From the NCBI GenBank assembly GCA_963812965.1, contig CAWEXG010000003.1, forward strand, positions 185,098 through 249,097: a stretch of 64,000 nucleotides of DNA. The letters run 5' to 3'. Both the position numbers and the translations under genes were made by a program. Positions within the stretch are counted from its first letter, which is position 1, and the number at the start of each line of letters is the position of its first letter. Shown in pieces: positions 28,236 through 35,953 of this stretch. The stretch is from DASXMT01 sp963812965 (GTDB lineage: Bacteria > Actinomycetota > Acidimicrobiia > Acidimicrobiales > RAAP-2). Below the pieces are notes generated by a model, which saw only the letters and a list, made by a program, of their open reading frames with translations, was not told where the DNA came from and searched no databases.

Positions 28236-28597
28236 TAGTTGCCTCCTTGCCTGACAGGGGCTTGCCCCCACTCGACGTGGGCCTGCACACTGCCGTCGTC
28301 TGTGACCCACCCTTTCGACGCCGCGTACTCGAGCATGGACCGGAACCCGGCCTCCCACTGCTCGTCAACATGACCGAGAGCCTGTGCTGCCAACGCCCTG
28401 ACAGCGTCGGGCGTGATGAACACGTCACCGGTGGCGCTCACCGTGCCGGCGTGGTCGGCGCCGAGCACCTCGGCCAGCGCCACGTTGTCGGGTCCGGACG
28501 AATCGGGCAGGCCGACGGCCCTGACGTTGAACCGTTGCAGATCGTCCGGGTCACGCAACGACAGTGTTCTGCCAACCAGGTCGACGACTACTTCCAT
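28235..28597 (-). CDS. Hypothetical protein upstream of the LLM oxidoreductase
   Basis: The frame is open to 28714, but the ATG at 28597 (MEVVVDLVGRTLSLRDPDDL) is the most credible start. The 120-residue product has FNVRAVGLPDSSGPDNVALAEVLG, a central VFITPDAVRALAAQALG helix and a C-terminal SMLEYAASKGWV segment. No family is recognised. Because it overlaps the oxidoreductase start by one base, it is probably a partner in the same pathway. Confidence 0.65.
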   Translation of the reverse strand: MEVVVDLVGRTLSLRDPDDLQRFNVRAVGLPDSSGPDNVALAEVLGADHAGTVSATGDVFITPDAVRALAAQALGHVDEQWEAGFRSMLEYAASKGWVTDDGSVQAHVEWGQAPVRQGGN

Positions 28598-28756
28598 CCC
28601 ACTGCTTCCATATGAATTGGTCTCCCCCGGCCCGTACTGCCGAACAACTGCTCCTCTGGGACCCTGCCCAGCCCGGACCCTACAGCGTGCCGTAATGACG
28701 AGCCATACGACCAAGTACGGTCGGAAAGGGCTAGGCAGCTACCAAGAGTCGGGCGT

Positions 28757-29143
28757 TCAGTCGGCTGCTGTGTCGGAGACCGGAGCCGTCCGGGGAACGC
28801 CGGCTTCCCGAAGTCGTTCAGCCACCCAGGCGATCCCGTTGGGCTCGGCCATCTGGCTCTCCCAGCCGTCGAGGATCCGATCGAGCTCCTCGTGGGTGGC
28901 GATGTACCCGACGACGGAGACGGTCACCTGGTCCACGGAGAGGTGGTCCACCTCGACATCGCCGAACGGGGTCAACGAGCCCGCCTCGGGAACACGCTCC
29001 AACATGATGTACAGCTCGCCGGTGTCCTCGACCCAGCTCAGCTCGTACCGCTTCCCGTCGGCGTCGAACCAGTTGGTGCCCAGCTCGATCTCGGCTGACT
29101 GCCGCCGACGCTCGTCGGCGCTGTAGAACTCCTCGATGTCCAT
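28757..29143 (-). CDS. Conserved-looking hypothetical protein
   Basis: The 128-residue acidic protein begins MDIEEFYSADERRRQSAEIE after an AGGAG ribosome site and contains GTNWFDADGKRYELSWVED, TGELYIMLERVP, then ATHEELDRILDGWESQM. The strands followed by helices suggest a small soluble alpha/beta protein. I do not recognise a function. It stands alone upstream of tRNA-Met. Confidence 0.7.
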   Translation of the reverse strand: MDIEEFYSADERRRQSAEIELGTNWFDADGKRYELSWVEDTGELYIMLERVPEAGSLTPFGDVEVDHLSVDQVTVSVVGYIATHEELDRILDGWESQMAEPNGIAWVAERLREAGVPRTAPVSDTAAD

Positions 29144-29211
29144 CGGACTCCTGTCCTCGTTCGCTCTCAGACCGACAGTATGCGCCAGGCTGTACTACTA
29201 GGGCCGTTCGG

Positions 29212-29284
29212 TGGGGCAGGCAGGGATCGAACCTGCGACCGAGGGATTATGAGTCCCCTGCTCTAACCACTGAGCTACTGCCCC
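29212..29284 (-). tRNA. tRNA-Met (CAU), elongator type
   Basis: On the minus strand GGGGCAG pairs with CTGCCCC in the acceptor arm, the D-arm is AGCTCAGTGGTTAGAGC, and the anticodon loop CTCATAA carries CAT on the stem GGGGA/TCCC(T). The T-arm contains GGTTCGATCC. Discriminator A, no CCA encoded. The loop context is that of elongator Met; a lysidine-modified Ile tRNA is the alternative. Confidence 0.92.
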
Positions 29285-29373
29285 GTGCTGGTTGTTCGTG
29301 ATCTTCGGATACTTGCTGCTCTTGATGCGCCCTCGGTGCCCCAGCCGGGACAAGGCAAGGGAATGTTCCGGCA

Positions 29374-29404
29374 TCTGGCGCCTGAGAGCCTATGTCGCCG
29401 CCAC
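29374..29404. repeat. 31-nt direct repeat, copy 1
   Basis: The sequence from TCTGGCGCCTGAGAGCCTA to GCCGCCAC recurs at 40147-40177 in the same orientation with two differences in 31 bases (both C/T). The two copies lie 10.8 kb apart, just outside the block holding the Phd/RelE pair and the tandem Ig paralogs. Confidence 0.85.
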
Positions 29405-29455
29405 TGTCATGCAGGTGCGATGGCCAACGCTGCTCTAATGACTAGAATCATGGTC

Positions 29456-29728
29456 ATGACCGAGACACTACCTCTGGCTCACATCAAGACCCACCTCTCG
29501 GAGGTCGTGGACCGAGTGGAGTACGAGCACGACAGGGTGGTGTTGACCCGGAACGGCCGGCCAGCGGCCGTTCTCGTGAGTCCTGAGGACTTGGAAGCAC
29601 TCGAAGACACGCTCGACCTGTTGTCCGATCCTCAAGCGATGACGGAGATCCGGCAAGCTCAGCAAGAGATCGCCGAGGGCAAAACGGTTGACGGCGACAC
29701 CCTCCGGACTAAATACCTCAACCGGTAG
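29456..29728 (+). CDS. Phd/YefM-family antitoxin
   Basis: The 90-residue protein starts MTETLPLAHIKTHLSEVVDR and continues VVLTRNGRPAAVLVSPEDLEALEDTLDLL, the full Phd/YefM pattern: DNA-binding N-terminal half, toxin-wrapping C-terminal tail. A TAGAAT hexamer (29443-29448) ends seven bases before this ATG, so a leaderless start is likely and the longer frame upstream is not used. Inverted halves ATGAC and GTCAT flank the hexamer. Its stop overlaps the toxin GTG by one base. Confidence 0.9.
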   Translation: MTETLPLAHIKTHLSEVVDRVEYEHDRVVLTRNGRPAAVLVSPEDLEALEDTLDLLSDPQAMTEIRQAQQEIAEGKTVDGDTLRTKYLNR

Positions 29729-29998
29729 TGGCAGCGGCCTGGCGATATCCTGGCTGCTTCGGCGGAGCGGTCCCTGGCACGCTTGCCTGAGAAGATCGCT
29801 ACAGCCACAGTGGAGTTCATGCTCGGGTCTTTGAGCGACGAACCTCGGCGTGTCGGTCATCCCCTTCAGCACGAACTGACTGGTCTGTGGTCGGCTCGGC
29901 GAGGCGCCTACCGGATCATCTACGAACTGAACGACGATGATCACATCCTCCACGTCGTCCGCATCGACCACCGCTCAGACGTCTATCGCCGCCGCTGA
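29728..29998 (+). CDS. RelE-family toxin, one N-terminal frame break
   Basis: From 29783 the frame encodes LPEKIATATVEFMLGSLSD, RVGHPLQHELTGLWSARRGAYRIIYELNDDDHILHVVRIDHRSDVYRRR (given in parts), a typical RelE/ParE-fold ribosome-dependent mRNA interferase C-terminal part. The expected start is the GTG that shares a base with the antitoxin stop; it reads AAAWRY and then shifts. Removing one C near 29752 joins it to LAASAERSLARLPEK, giving the usual 90 residues. Either the toxin is inactive or one base is wrong. Confidence 0.75.
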
Positions 29999-30121
29999 GA
30001 GACATCAACAAAGCAAAGGTCTCGACAACGCAGCAGCGAGGCGACGGGCCCTGCAGACAGCTTCTTTCTACCGGTTGAGGATATGCATCCAACAAACTAT
30101 GCGACGGCGCGTGGAGACTGC

Positions 30122-30158
30122 GTGGTCCCCCGTCCGGGGTTAGGGGGCGGGGGACCAC
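30122..30158 (-). terminator. Hairpin downstream of Ig-repeat gene A
   Basis: GTGGTCCCCCG (30122-30132) is the exact inverse of CGGGGGACCAC (30148-30158). A near copy lies downstream of gene B at 35779-35815, where the one base difference would form a U-G wobble only in the minus-strand transcript. That supports an RNA structure in the 3' region of these genes. There is no U tract. The rest of 29999-30317 shows no gene. Confidence 0.55.
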
Positions 30159-30248
30159 ACACTGTTGGCCGGTTCCCAGGATCGTGGAGCTGGGTTCCGC
30201 TGGCGATCTGTTGTGATGTTCTGTTGGCGTTGCTGGCCCGTCCGGCCC

Positions 30249-30286
30249 GTTGTCCCTGGAGGCCAAAACAAGCCCCCAGAGACAAC
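30249..30286 (-). terminator. Probable transcription terminator of gene A
   Basis: GTTGTCCCTGG (30249-30259) faces CCAGAGACAAC (30276-30286). The single mismatch is a U-G wobble in the minus-strand RNA. It lies 32 bases past the stop codon of gene A. The equivalent place after gene B holds a longer perfect stem with a different sequence, so the structure rather than the sequence is kept. Lacking a U tract, it would be an actinobacterial-style stem-only terminator. Confidence 0.6.
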
Positions 30287-30317
30287 GACCGCACGTCCTT
30301 CTTGGTAGTGATCTTCC

Positions 30318-33300
30318 CTACGACGCAATCCCGACGACTGTGGCGGTGAAACTCCCCACCCCCGAGCCGTTGAACGGAGCGTTCCCGAAGGTGAAGATGC
30401 CGCCGTCTTGGGCACCTAACCAGTAGCCACCGTCGTTGGAGGTTGGGACCAGGCCGATAACGGGTGCATTGGACTGCCCAGATGCCGAGCCGCTAAAGGC
30501 AGCATTTCCAAAGGTGAATACCCCACCGTCTTTGGCGACCAGCCAGTAGCCAGATCCAGTTGAGCTCGTGGCCATACCGACAATCGGAGCGTTCAGCGAC
30601 TGTCCTCCTTCAGAACCGAAGAAGTTGGCATCACCGAAGGTGAAGATTCCTCCGTCGGCTGCAACGAGCCAGTAGCCACCCCCATCAGGAGTAGCTGCCA
30701 TACCAACGACAGGAGCATTCAGGTGTTGGCCACCTTCTGAACCGTAGAAAGCAGCATCGCCGAAGGTGAAGATGCCGCCATCAGCTGCAACGAGCCAGTA
30801 GCCCTTCCCATCTGGCGTTGCTGCCATACCAACGATGGGCTGGTTCAGGTGTTGGCCACCCTCTGAGCCGTAGTAACCAGCGTCACCGAAGGTGAAGATG
30901 CCGCCATCAGCTCCAACCAGCCAGTAGCCCTTGTTGTCAGGCGTTGCAGCCATGCCGACAATTGGTGCGTTGAGAGGTTGGCCAGCTTCTGAGCCGTAGT
31001 TGCCAGCGTTCCCGAAGGTAGAGACGGCCCCGTTGGAGGCCACCAGGCGGTAGCCGGTGGTCGACGGGGCCAGCACCGTGAGGGTGGCTGGGTTGGTGGT
31101 GGCAGCTGGTCCTGCGGCGTTCCTAACGATGACCTGGTACTGGTTGCCGTTCTCTGACGCTGTTGTGGCTGGTGTGGTGTAGGAGTCAGAGGTAGCTCCT
31201 GTGATGTTGGACCAGGTCGTGCCTCCATTGGTGGAGATCTGCCACTGGAATGTGGGGGTTGGATCACCGGTTGCTGCGGTGGTGAACGTTGTGGTTGTAC
31301 CTGCTGATGTCGTTTGGCTCGTTGGTTGGGTGGTGATCACAGGCGCAGAACCCACTTGGAAGGTGACCGGGGCAGAGGTTTGGATTGCCGTCATACCGCC
31401 GCTCCATACTGCGGTCAGGGTGTGTTGACCGGGGGTGAGGGAGGTTGTGGTGAGGGTGGCGATGCCGGCATTGGGGTTCCCGACACTAGGAATACTGACT
31501 GTCCCGATGTCGGTGGTGCCGTCGAAGAAGTCCACCTGGCCGACGGTGGGATCGAAAGCGTAATCCGAAGGAACGGGATTCACCGTGGCGGTCAGGGTCA
31601 CCGGTGCACCGACGGCGCCTGAACCACTCGGGCTCGTCGTGAGCGTGGTGCCCGACACGGCGACCTGTTGGAGGACGGCTGGTGCCGTCGGGTCGGTCGG
31701 GTTGCAGGCGTAGGAGCCGCCGCCTTGTCCTCCAGTGAAGCTCAGGGATGAGACAACAATCGGGACGACAGTGCCGGGTGTTCCGGAGATCGGCACCGTA
31801 GTGGAGAGTCCTGTCCAGCTCACCGAGTCGATGCCGTTAGCGATCGTCGGAGTCACCGACGGAGGCGTGATCGTGCCACCACCAGGAGAGAGCCCGATGG
31901 TGGGGTTGGTCACAGGCGCATAGATCGTAGGCCCATCAATCGGGTCGACGTTCAGCGTCAGATCGAGAGCACTGATCGGCACGGTCGACCCACTCGGTGC
32001 CAGAGTTGGCACGGTGGCCACAGCCACCACCGACGCATTGAGCGTTGGAGTAAGCGAGGAGGTGGTCTGACAGACGAACGGCGTACCAGGAGCTGGTGGC
32101 GCCACAGTGAACGTCTGCGAGTACGAACTCGGAGTGTAGACCGGGTCGCCGGAGTACTCGATGGTGAGCGTATGGATACCGGGGATCAATCCGGTGGTAC
32201 TGAATGGCATAGTTCCCCGTATTGTTGGAGTGCGTGCCCACCACCGTTCCGTCAATCAAGAACGTCAATGTGCCTGTGGGAAATGGTGCGATGCGGTAGG
32301 GATTTGATGCAGGCTCTACAGTGACGAACGGCTCGAACATGTACCCCTCGGGCACCGGTGTCGTGGGGATCTCATTGTTGCTGAAGCTCACCGGCACCCG
32401 TGCCCCGTAGGTCATGGTGAACGAACCAATGGCCTCAGGGGCGCCGCTGTGCGTCGGCAAAATGGAGTTGAACGGGCTGTCGGATTGATTGCACGTGTCA
32501 CCTGGGTCCGTTGGATCGGTGCAGCTTCCGTTCCAGAGAACCGCATCGACGACTGCGGGCCGAGGCGGGTACCGTTCGTCGGGTCGTAAGCGATGGAGAC
32601 CTGCAGGTTGAGGGTGAGCGACTGTCCTGGGGCCAGGGAGAACGCGGTTGTCTCCGTGCCGCACGGCGAAGTGCCGAAGCCGCTGAAGTAAGTAACTGGG
32701 GTAGGTGCCGCCATCAGATATCAGTGGGCACCAGTTCCCGGCGCTGTCCTGATAGTTGACGGTGAGATCGGGGTACTCTCGGCCCCGTTCTGAAACCGCA
32801 GTTGCAGGTAGAGGTCGTTGCTCCAGTCCGTACCTGTGCCTGGGTTGGAAGGTGACCGACATCGGGGTCGGGGTCGGCGAGGACAGCTCGACTGTGGTGG
32901 GCAGGTTCAGCGTGACCGACGGCAGCGGCTGGATCGTGTACGGCACCGCCGCCGAAGTGCTGCCGGCATAGCTGAAGTCCCCCGAGTAGATCGCCGTCAG
33001 CTGGTTGGTCTGGCTCGGCAAGGTCGTTGTCGTGTAGGTGGCGCCTCCGTTGCTGACCGGGTACGGTGCCAATCACGTTGCCGTTGGCCATGAAGTTGAT
33101 GTTGCCCGTGGCAGCGGTGGCTGTGCTCCCGCCCGAGCTGATCGTGTCGGTCAAGGTTACCGACGTTCTTGTCAGCTGTGGGCTGGCAGGACTGGCCGTA
33201 CAGCACGTTCGTGGTGGTCTTCCCCGGTGGTGGTGGGATGGGAAGACCGGCGCCCTGGAGGTTGAGCGTCGTGTTGTTGTTGGTGCTGCCTGCCACCCCG

Positions 33301-34378
33301 TAGGGGTAGCAACCACAGTTGACCCCTGCCGATTGTGAGGGAGGAGGGCTACCCTGCGCTATGCCACAGGAGTTGTTGGGCTGGTCAGGTTCCCATCTGG
33401 TACACCACCGAAGTCAGGGATGTTGTAGTTGGATGCCGACGAACGTCACGATCACCGGTGCTGGTGTTGTAGGGCGCCGTGGACTGGAAGATCATGTTGA
33501 TCGGGGTCGACAGGCACTGGTGGACTACAGGCGTGGTGACATCGAGCTTATAGGAGAGGCTGTCGTTGAGCGTGATGTCACCGTTCGAGTTGATCGATCC
33601 GGTGGCGGTACCCGGGTTGACCTCATCCATGAGGTAGTTGGTACATCCCCCAGCAGCGGCGCTGCACACGTCGTCCTGAACAGGCAAGCTCAACGTTGCA
33701 TCGGTGATGGCACCGGTCAGCGGGGCAACCGTGCCAGTGAGCGTGGTGGTGGTCTGGGGCGGGAAGGGCTGCGAGCCCCCGGGCGGAGCTGACAGCACCG
33801 TCCAAGATCCCGAGGTCATGTTGAGCGAGAACGGTTCGTGTCCCGCCGTTTCCGGCATACAGCGTGAGCTGACCAGAGGTGGCGGTGTCAGCAGGGCTGG
33901 CCGAGTCGGTGACGGTCACTGCGAACGTGGCGGTGGCGTCTGTCGTCGGTGTGCCAGACAGCACACCAGTCGTGGAATCCAGGCTCAGCCAGCTGGGCAG
34001 TGTGGACCCAGTAGCTACGCTCCAGGTGTAGGAACCAGTGCCGCCGGTGGCAGCCAAAGTGACCGAGTACGGGGTATTCAGCGGTGCCAAGGGCAGTGGC
34101 GAGGTCGTGGTCACCGACAACGGGGTGGCTGCACTGGCGGTGGTGACCCCAATTCCAGCCACAGTGCCAGCTACCACGCCTACGACCAGGAGCGTTGCTG
34201 CTATGGCCGCGAAAAACCGGCGGGCAAAGCCGCCGGTGAAGTGAGAATTACGTGACTCTGCGTGGGAAAAACTTAGGGAGTTACTCCCCCACCCCCCCCC
34301 GCGAGAACTTTCCCAGATTGAGAATTTCTCAGCCTGGAAATCGCGGGTTGTTGCTGTGTTGCGACGTCCCCGGAACAT
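30318..34378 (-). CDS. Large secreted multi-Ig protein ending in six 42-residue repeats (paralog A), several frame breaks
   Basis: The ATG at 34378 follows AGGGGG by six bases. A 50-residue N-terminal extension precedes the signal peptide ARRFFAAIAATLLVVGVVAG, which ends in TASAA. Next come a putative Ig domain (GGTGSYTWSVATGSTLPSWL), beta-rich segments with paired Cys, Big-type Ig domains (TLTTSPSGSGAVGAPVTLTA, GQHTLTAVWSG), and an Ig-like QPTSQTTSAGTTTTFTTAAT domain. Six GYWLVAADGGIFTFGDA repeats complete it and run to the stop. About 645 C-terminal residues are in one frame; upstream about eight breaks occur between 32.2 and 33.9 kb. Gene B matches it along its whole length. Probable surface or extracellular adhesion or matrix protein; no LPxTG motif is present. 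Confidence 0.7.
34292..34300. repeat. G9 homopolymer in the coding strand of gene A
   Basis: Nine consecutive C on the plus strand (G in the minus-strand reading) lie 79-87 bases after the gene A start, in frame as GGG GGG GGG ahead of the signal peptide. The same G9 occurs in gene B (39849-39857). A one-base change in such a tract would switch the frame before the signal peptide. Confidence 0.9.
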
Positions 34379-34478
34379 GTACATCCCCCTGCTTTCGCTT
34401 GGTTGATAAAAACTGGTGTTTCGTGCTGTCTCGATCAGATGGTACACACTCTTTGTTTCCCAAACTGGTCGTGGTCGC

Positions 34479-34507
34479 ATCTAACTCCAGGTACTTCAAC
34501 TTGTCAA
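34479..34507 (-). promoter_or_regulatory. Sigma-A type promoter of gene A
   Basis: On the minus strand TTGACA (34502-34507) and TTAGAT (34479-34484) are separated by 17 bases, the ideal spacing. The same promoter with identical hexamers stands before gene B, and the whole leader of roughly 100 bases is conserved. Transcription would start near 34472. A short hairpin candidate (ATCTG/CAGT-type arms) lies in the leader. The other bases of 34379-34656 hold no gene. Confidence 0.8.
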
Positions 34508-34656
34508 GCGCAACGCGTCAACAGGTGCGGTGACCAGGGCACGGCCGTCAATGTCACTCAGCCACTCGCACTGTCACGACCTTGACTTTCTCTGGAGTGG
34601 ACCACTCGTGACCGTGATGGTGAACAGCTTGTGCGTTTTCATGACGCATGCATGAG

Positions 34657-34690
34657 AGACACACCACAATGATATCATTGTGGTGTGTCT
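34657..34690. promoter_or_regulatory. Perfect 34-bp palindrome over the start of the nucleotidyltransferase gene
   Basis: AGACACACCACAATGAT is followed directly by its exact inverted copy, with no mismatch in 34 bases. The GTG start codon (34685) lies in the right arm, and TATCAT (34673-34678) ends six bases before it, as a -10 element for a leaderless transcript. This is an ideal operator for the XRE protein encoded by the second gene of the pair. Confidence 0.8.
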
Positions 34691-35128
34691 TTGCCACCCT
34701 TCGAGCAGACAACCGGTCGCCTGCCTCCAGGCGAACACGATGCCACGTGGGACGAGGTTGTCGACCGCTTCGGCTGGAACCAGCATCGGCGCCGGCTCCT
34801 CGATGGACTGGCCGAAGCGCTGGCCTTGCTCGCTGACGTTGGATGTACTCGGGTTTGGGTCAATGGCAGCTTCGTCACGACCAAGGAGGAACCGGGAGAT
34901 TTCGATGCCGTCTGGGATCCAACAGGTGTCGACCTCGAACAGCTCGACGAGATCTTCTTCGACTTCGCCGATGGCCGTCGGGCACAGAAAGAGCGATTCG
35001 GGGGAGAGCTTCTCCCCAACGTCGTGGAGAAGGTAAGTGGACTGGTCTTTGCTGATTTCTTCCAGAACGAGCGGGACACCGGACGCAAGGGCATTGTCGT
35101 GATCGACCTGAGGAGGATCGAACAATGA
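34685..35128 (+). CDS. Nucleotidyltransferase-like protein (DUF6932 type) of a putative toxin-antitoxin pair
   Basis: The 147-residue protein has the core VWVNGSFVTTKEEPGDFDAVW, a GS...DxD arrangement like minimal nucleotidyltransferases, preceded by a helical region and followed by LDEIFFDFADGRRAQKERFG and GIVVIDLRRIEQ. In MNT-type toxin-antitoxin pairs such enzymes transfer nucleotides to a partner; which of the two proteins here would be the toxin is not known. Its ATGA stop-start overlap with the XRE gene and the operator at its start support a two-gene regulatory module. Confidence 0.65.
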   Translation: MSLPPFEQTTGRLPPGEHDATWDEVVDRFGWNQHRRRLLDGLAEALALLADVGCTRVWVNGSFVTTKEEPGDFDAVWDPTGVDLEQLDEIFFDFADGRRAQKERFGGELLPNVVEKVSGLVFADFFQNERDTGRKGIVVIDLRRIEQ

Positions 35129-35565
35129 TCACCAACGAAGTGCAGTACCGGGCCACGAAGGCCCATCTGACCCAGTTCGAAGAAGCGATCGTCAACCTCG
35201 AACAGGAGCCGGCTCCTGCTCCCAGTGGTCGTAAGCGCCGTGGGTTGGAGCTCGCTGCGCTGCGTTCTCAGGCTGCCGATCTGGATGCGGAGGTGCGCGA
35301 CTACGAGCTCCTGCGGTCCGGCACGCTCACCATGTTCGAGGCCCCATCGTTGGCGGAGTTGGCCGGCGCTCTGGTGAAGGCCCGTATCGCCAAAGGATGG
35401 TCTCAGCGTCGACTGGCAGACGAGCTGGGTGTGGCCGAACAACAGATCCAGCGTTACGAGGCAACCGGGTATGCGTCGGCCAGCCTGGCCCGATTGTGCG
35501 ACATCGCCGCTGCACTTGGAACCGAGGTTCGGGAGATTGTCACCCTCACCACTGACGCGGCGTGA
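35125..35565 (+). CDS. XRE-family regulator partner of the nucleotidyltransferase
   Basis: The first 75 residues are a charged helical region (YRATKAHLTQFEEAIVNLEQ, AALRSQAADLDAEVRDYELL) likely to form a coiled coil. Residues 85-140 are a Cro/CI helix-turn-helix: ALVKARIAKGWSQRRLADEL, GVAEQQIQRYEATGYASASL. It overlaps the upstream gene by ATGA and lies 435 bases from the 34-bp palindrome, which it probably binds. The pair sits between the two large Ig paralogs and is transcribed opposite to them. Confidence 0.85.
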   Translation: MITNEVQYRATKAHLTQFEEAIVNLEQEPAPAPSGRKRRGLELAALRSQAADLDAEVRDYELLRSGTLTMFEAPSLAELAGALVKARIAKGWSQRRLADELGVAEQQIQRYEATGYASASLARLCDIAAALGTEVREIVTLTTDAA

Positions 35566-35778
35566 ACGACGACGAACGCGGTGGCGGGTTACAGTAACTC
35601 GTGCCTTGATTCGCTCACCACACAGCCACCTTCCTCGAGGTTGGTTGTACCGCCAGATGCTTGTCTGCGTTGCGTTCTTGGAACGATGCGAGGACGAACA
35701 CAGCCAGCTCAGGGGGCAAGGCCGGGCAGGCGCTGGCGCTGCTTGATCGGATTCCAAGAGGCTGTGGAGAGAGACTGC

Positions 35779-35815
35779 GTGGCCCCCCGTCCGGGGTTAG
35801 GGGGCGGGGGACCAC
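35779..35815 (-). terminator. Hairpin downstream of gene B, copy of the one after gene A
   Basis: GTGGCCCCCCG (35779-35789) faces CGGGGGACCAC (35805-35815) with one C-A mismatch on the plus strand that becomes a U-G wobble in the minus-strand RNA. The loop TCCGGGGTTAGGGGG is identical to that after gene A. It belongs to the duplicated 3' region. No gene is seen in 35566-35953 apart from these structures. Confidence 0.55.
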
Positions 35816-35885
35816 ACACGGTGAGCCGGTTCCCAAGCTGGCGGTGCTGGGTTCCTGTGGCGTTCTGTTGGCGTTTCGTGTCCGT

Positions 35886-35934
35886 AGGCTCGCTGTCCCT
35901 GAGGCAGAAACAAGCTCCCAGGGACAGCGAGCCT
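35886..35934 (-). terminator. Probable transcription terminator of gene B
   Basis: A perfect 16-bp stem, AGGCTCGCTGTCCCTG against CAGGGACAGCGAGCCT, with a 17-base loop, lies 20 bases past the stop codon of gene B. The loop core (aggc, aaacaagc) is shared with the hairpin after gene A, while the outer stem differs in both arms together, a covariation pattern. No U tract follows. Confidence 0.7.
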
Positions 35935-35953
35935 CACGTCCTTCTTGGCGTTC

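Noticed and set aside
34379..34480. Possible c-di-GMP or c-di-AMP riboswitch in the shared leader of A and B
   Set aside because: The leader is conserved and has GGGGACG and GAAA-like pieces, but I could not fit the conserved cores of known classes. A covariance-model search would decide.
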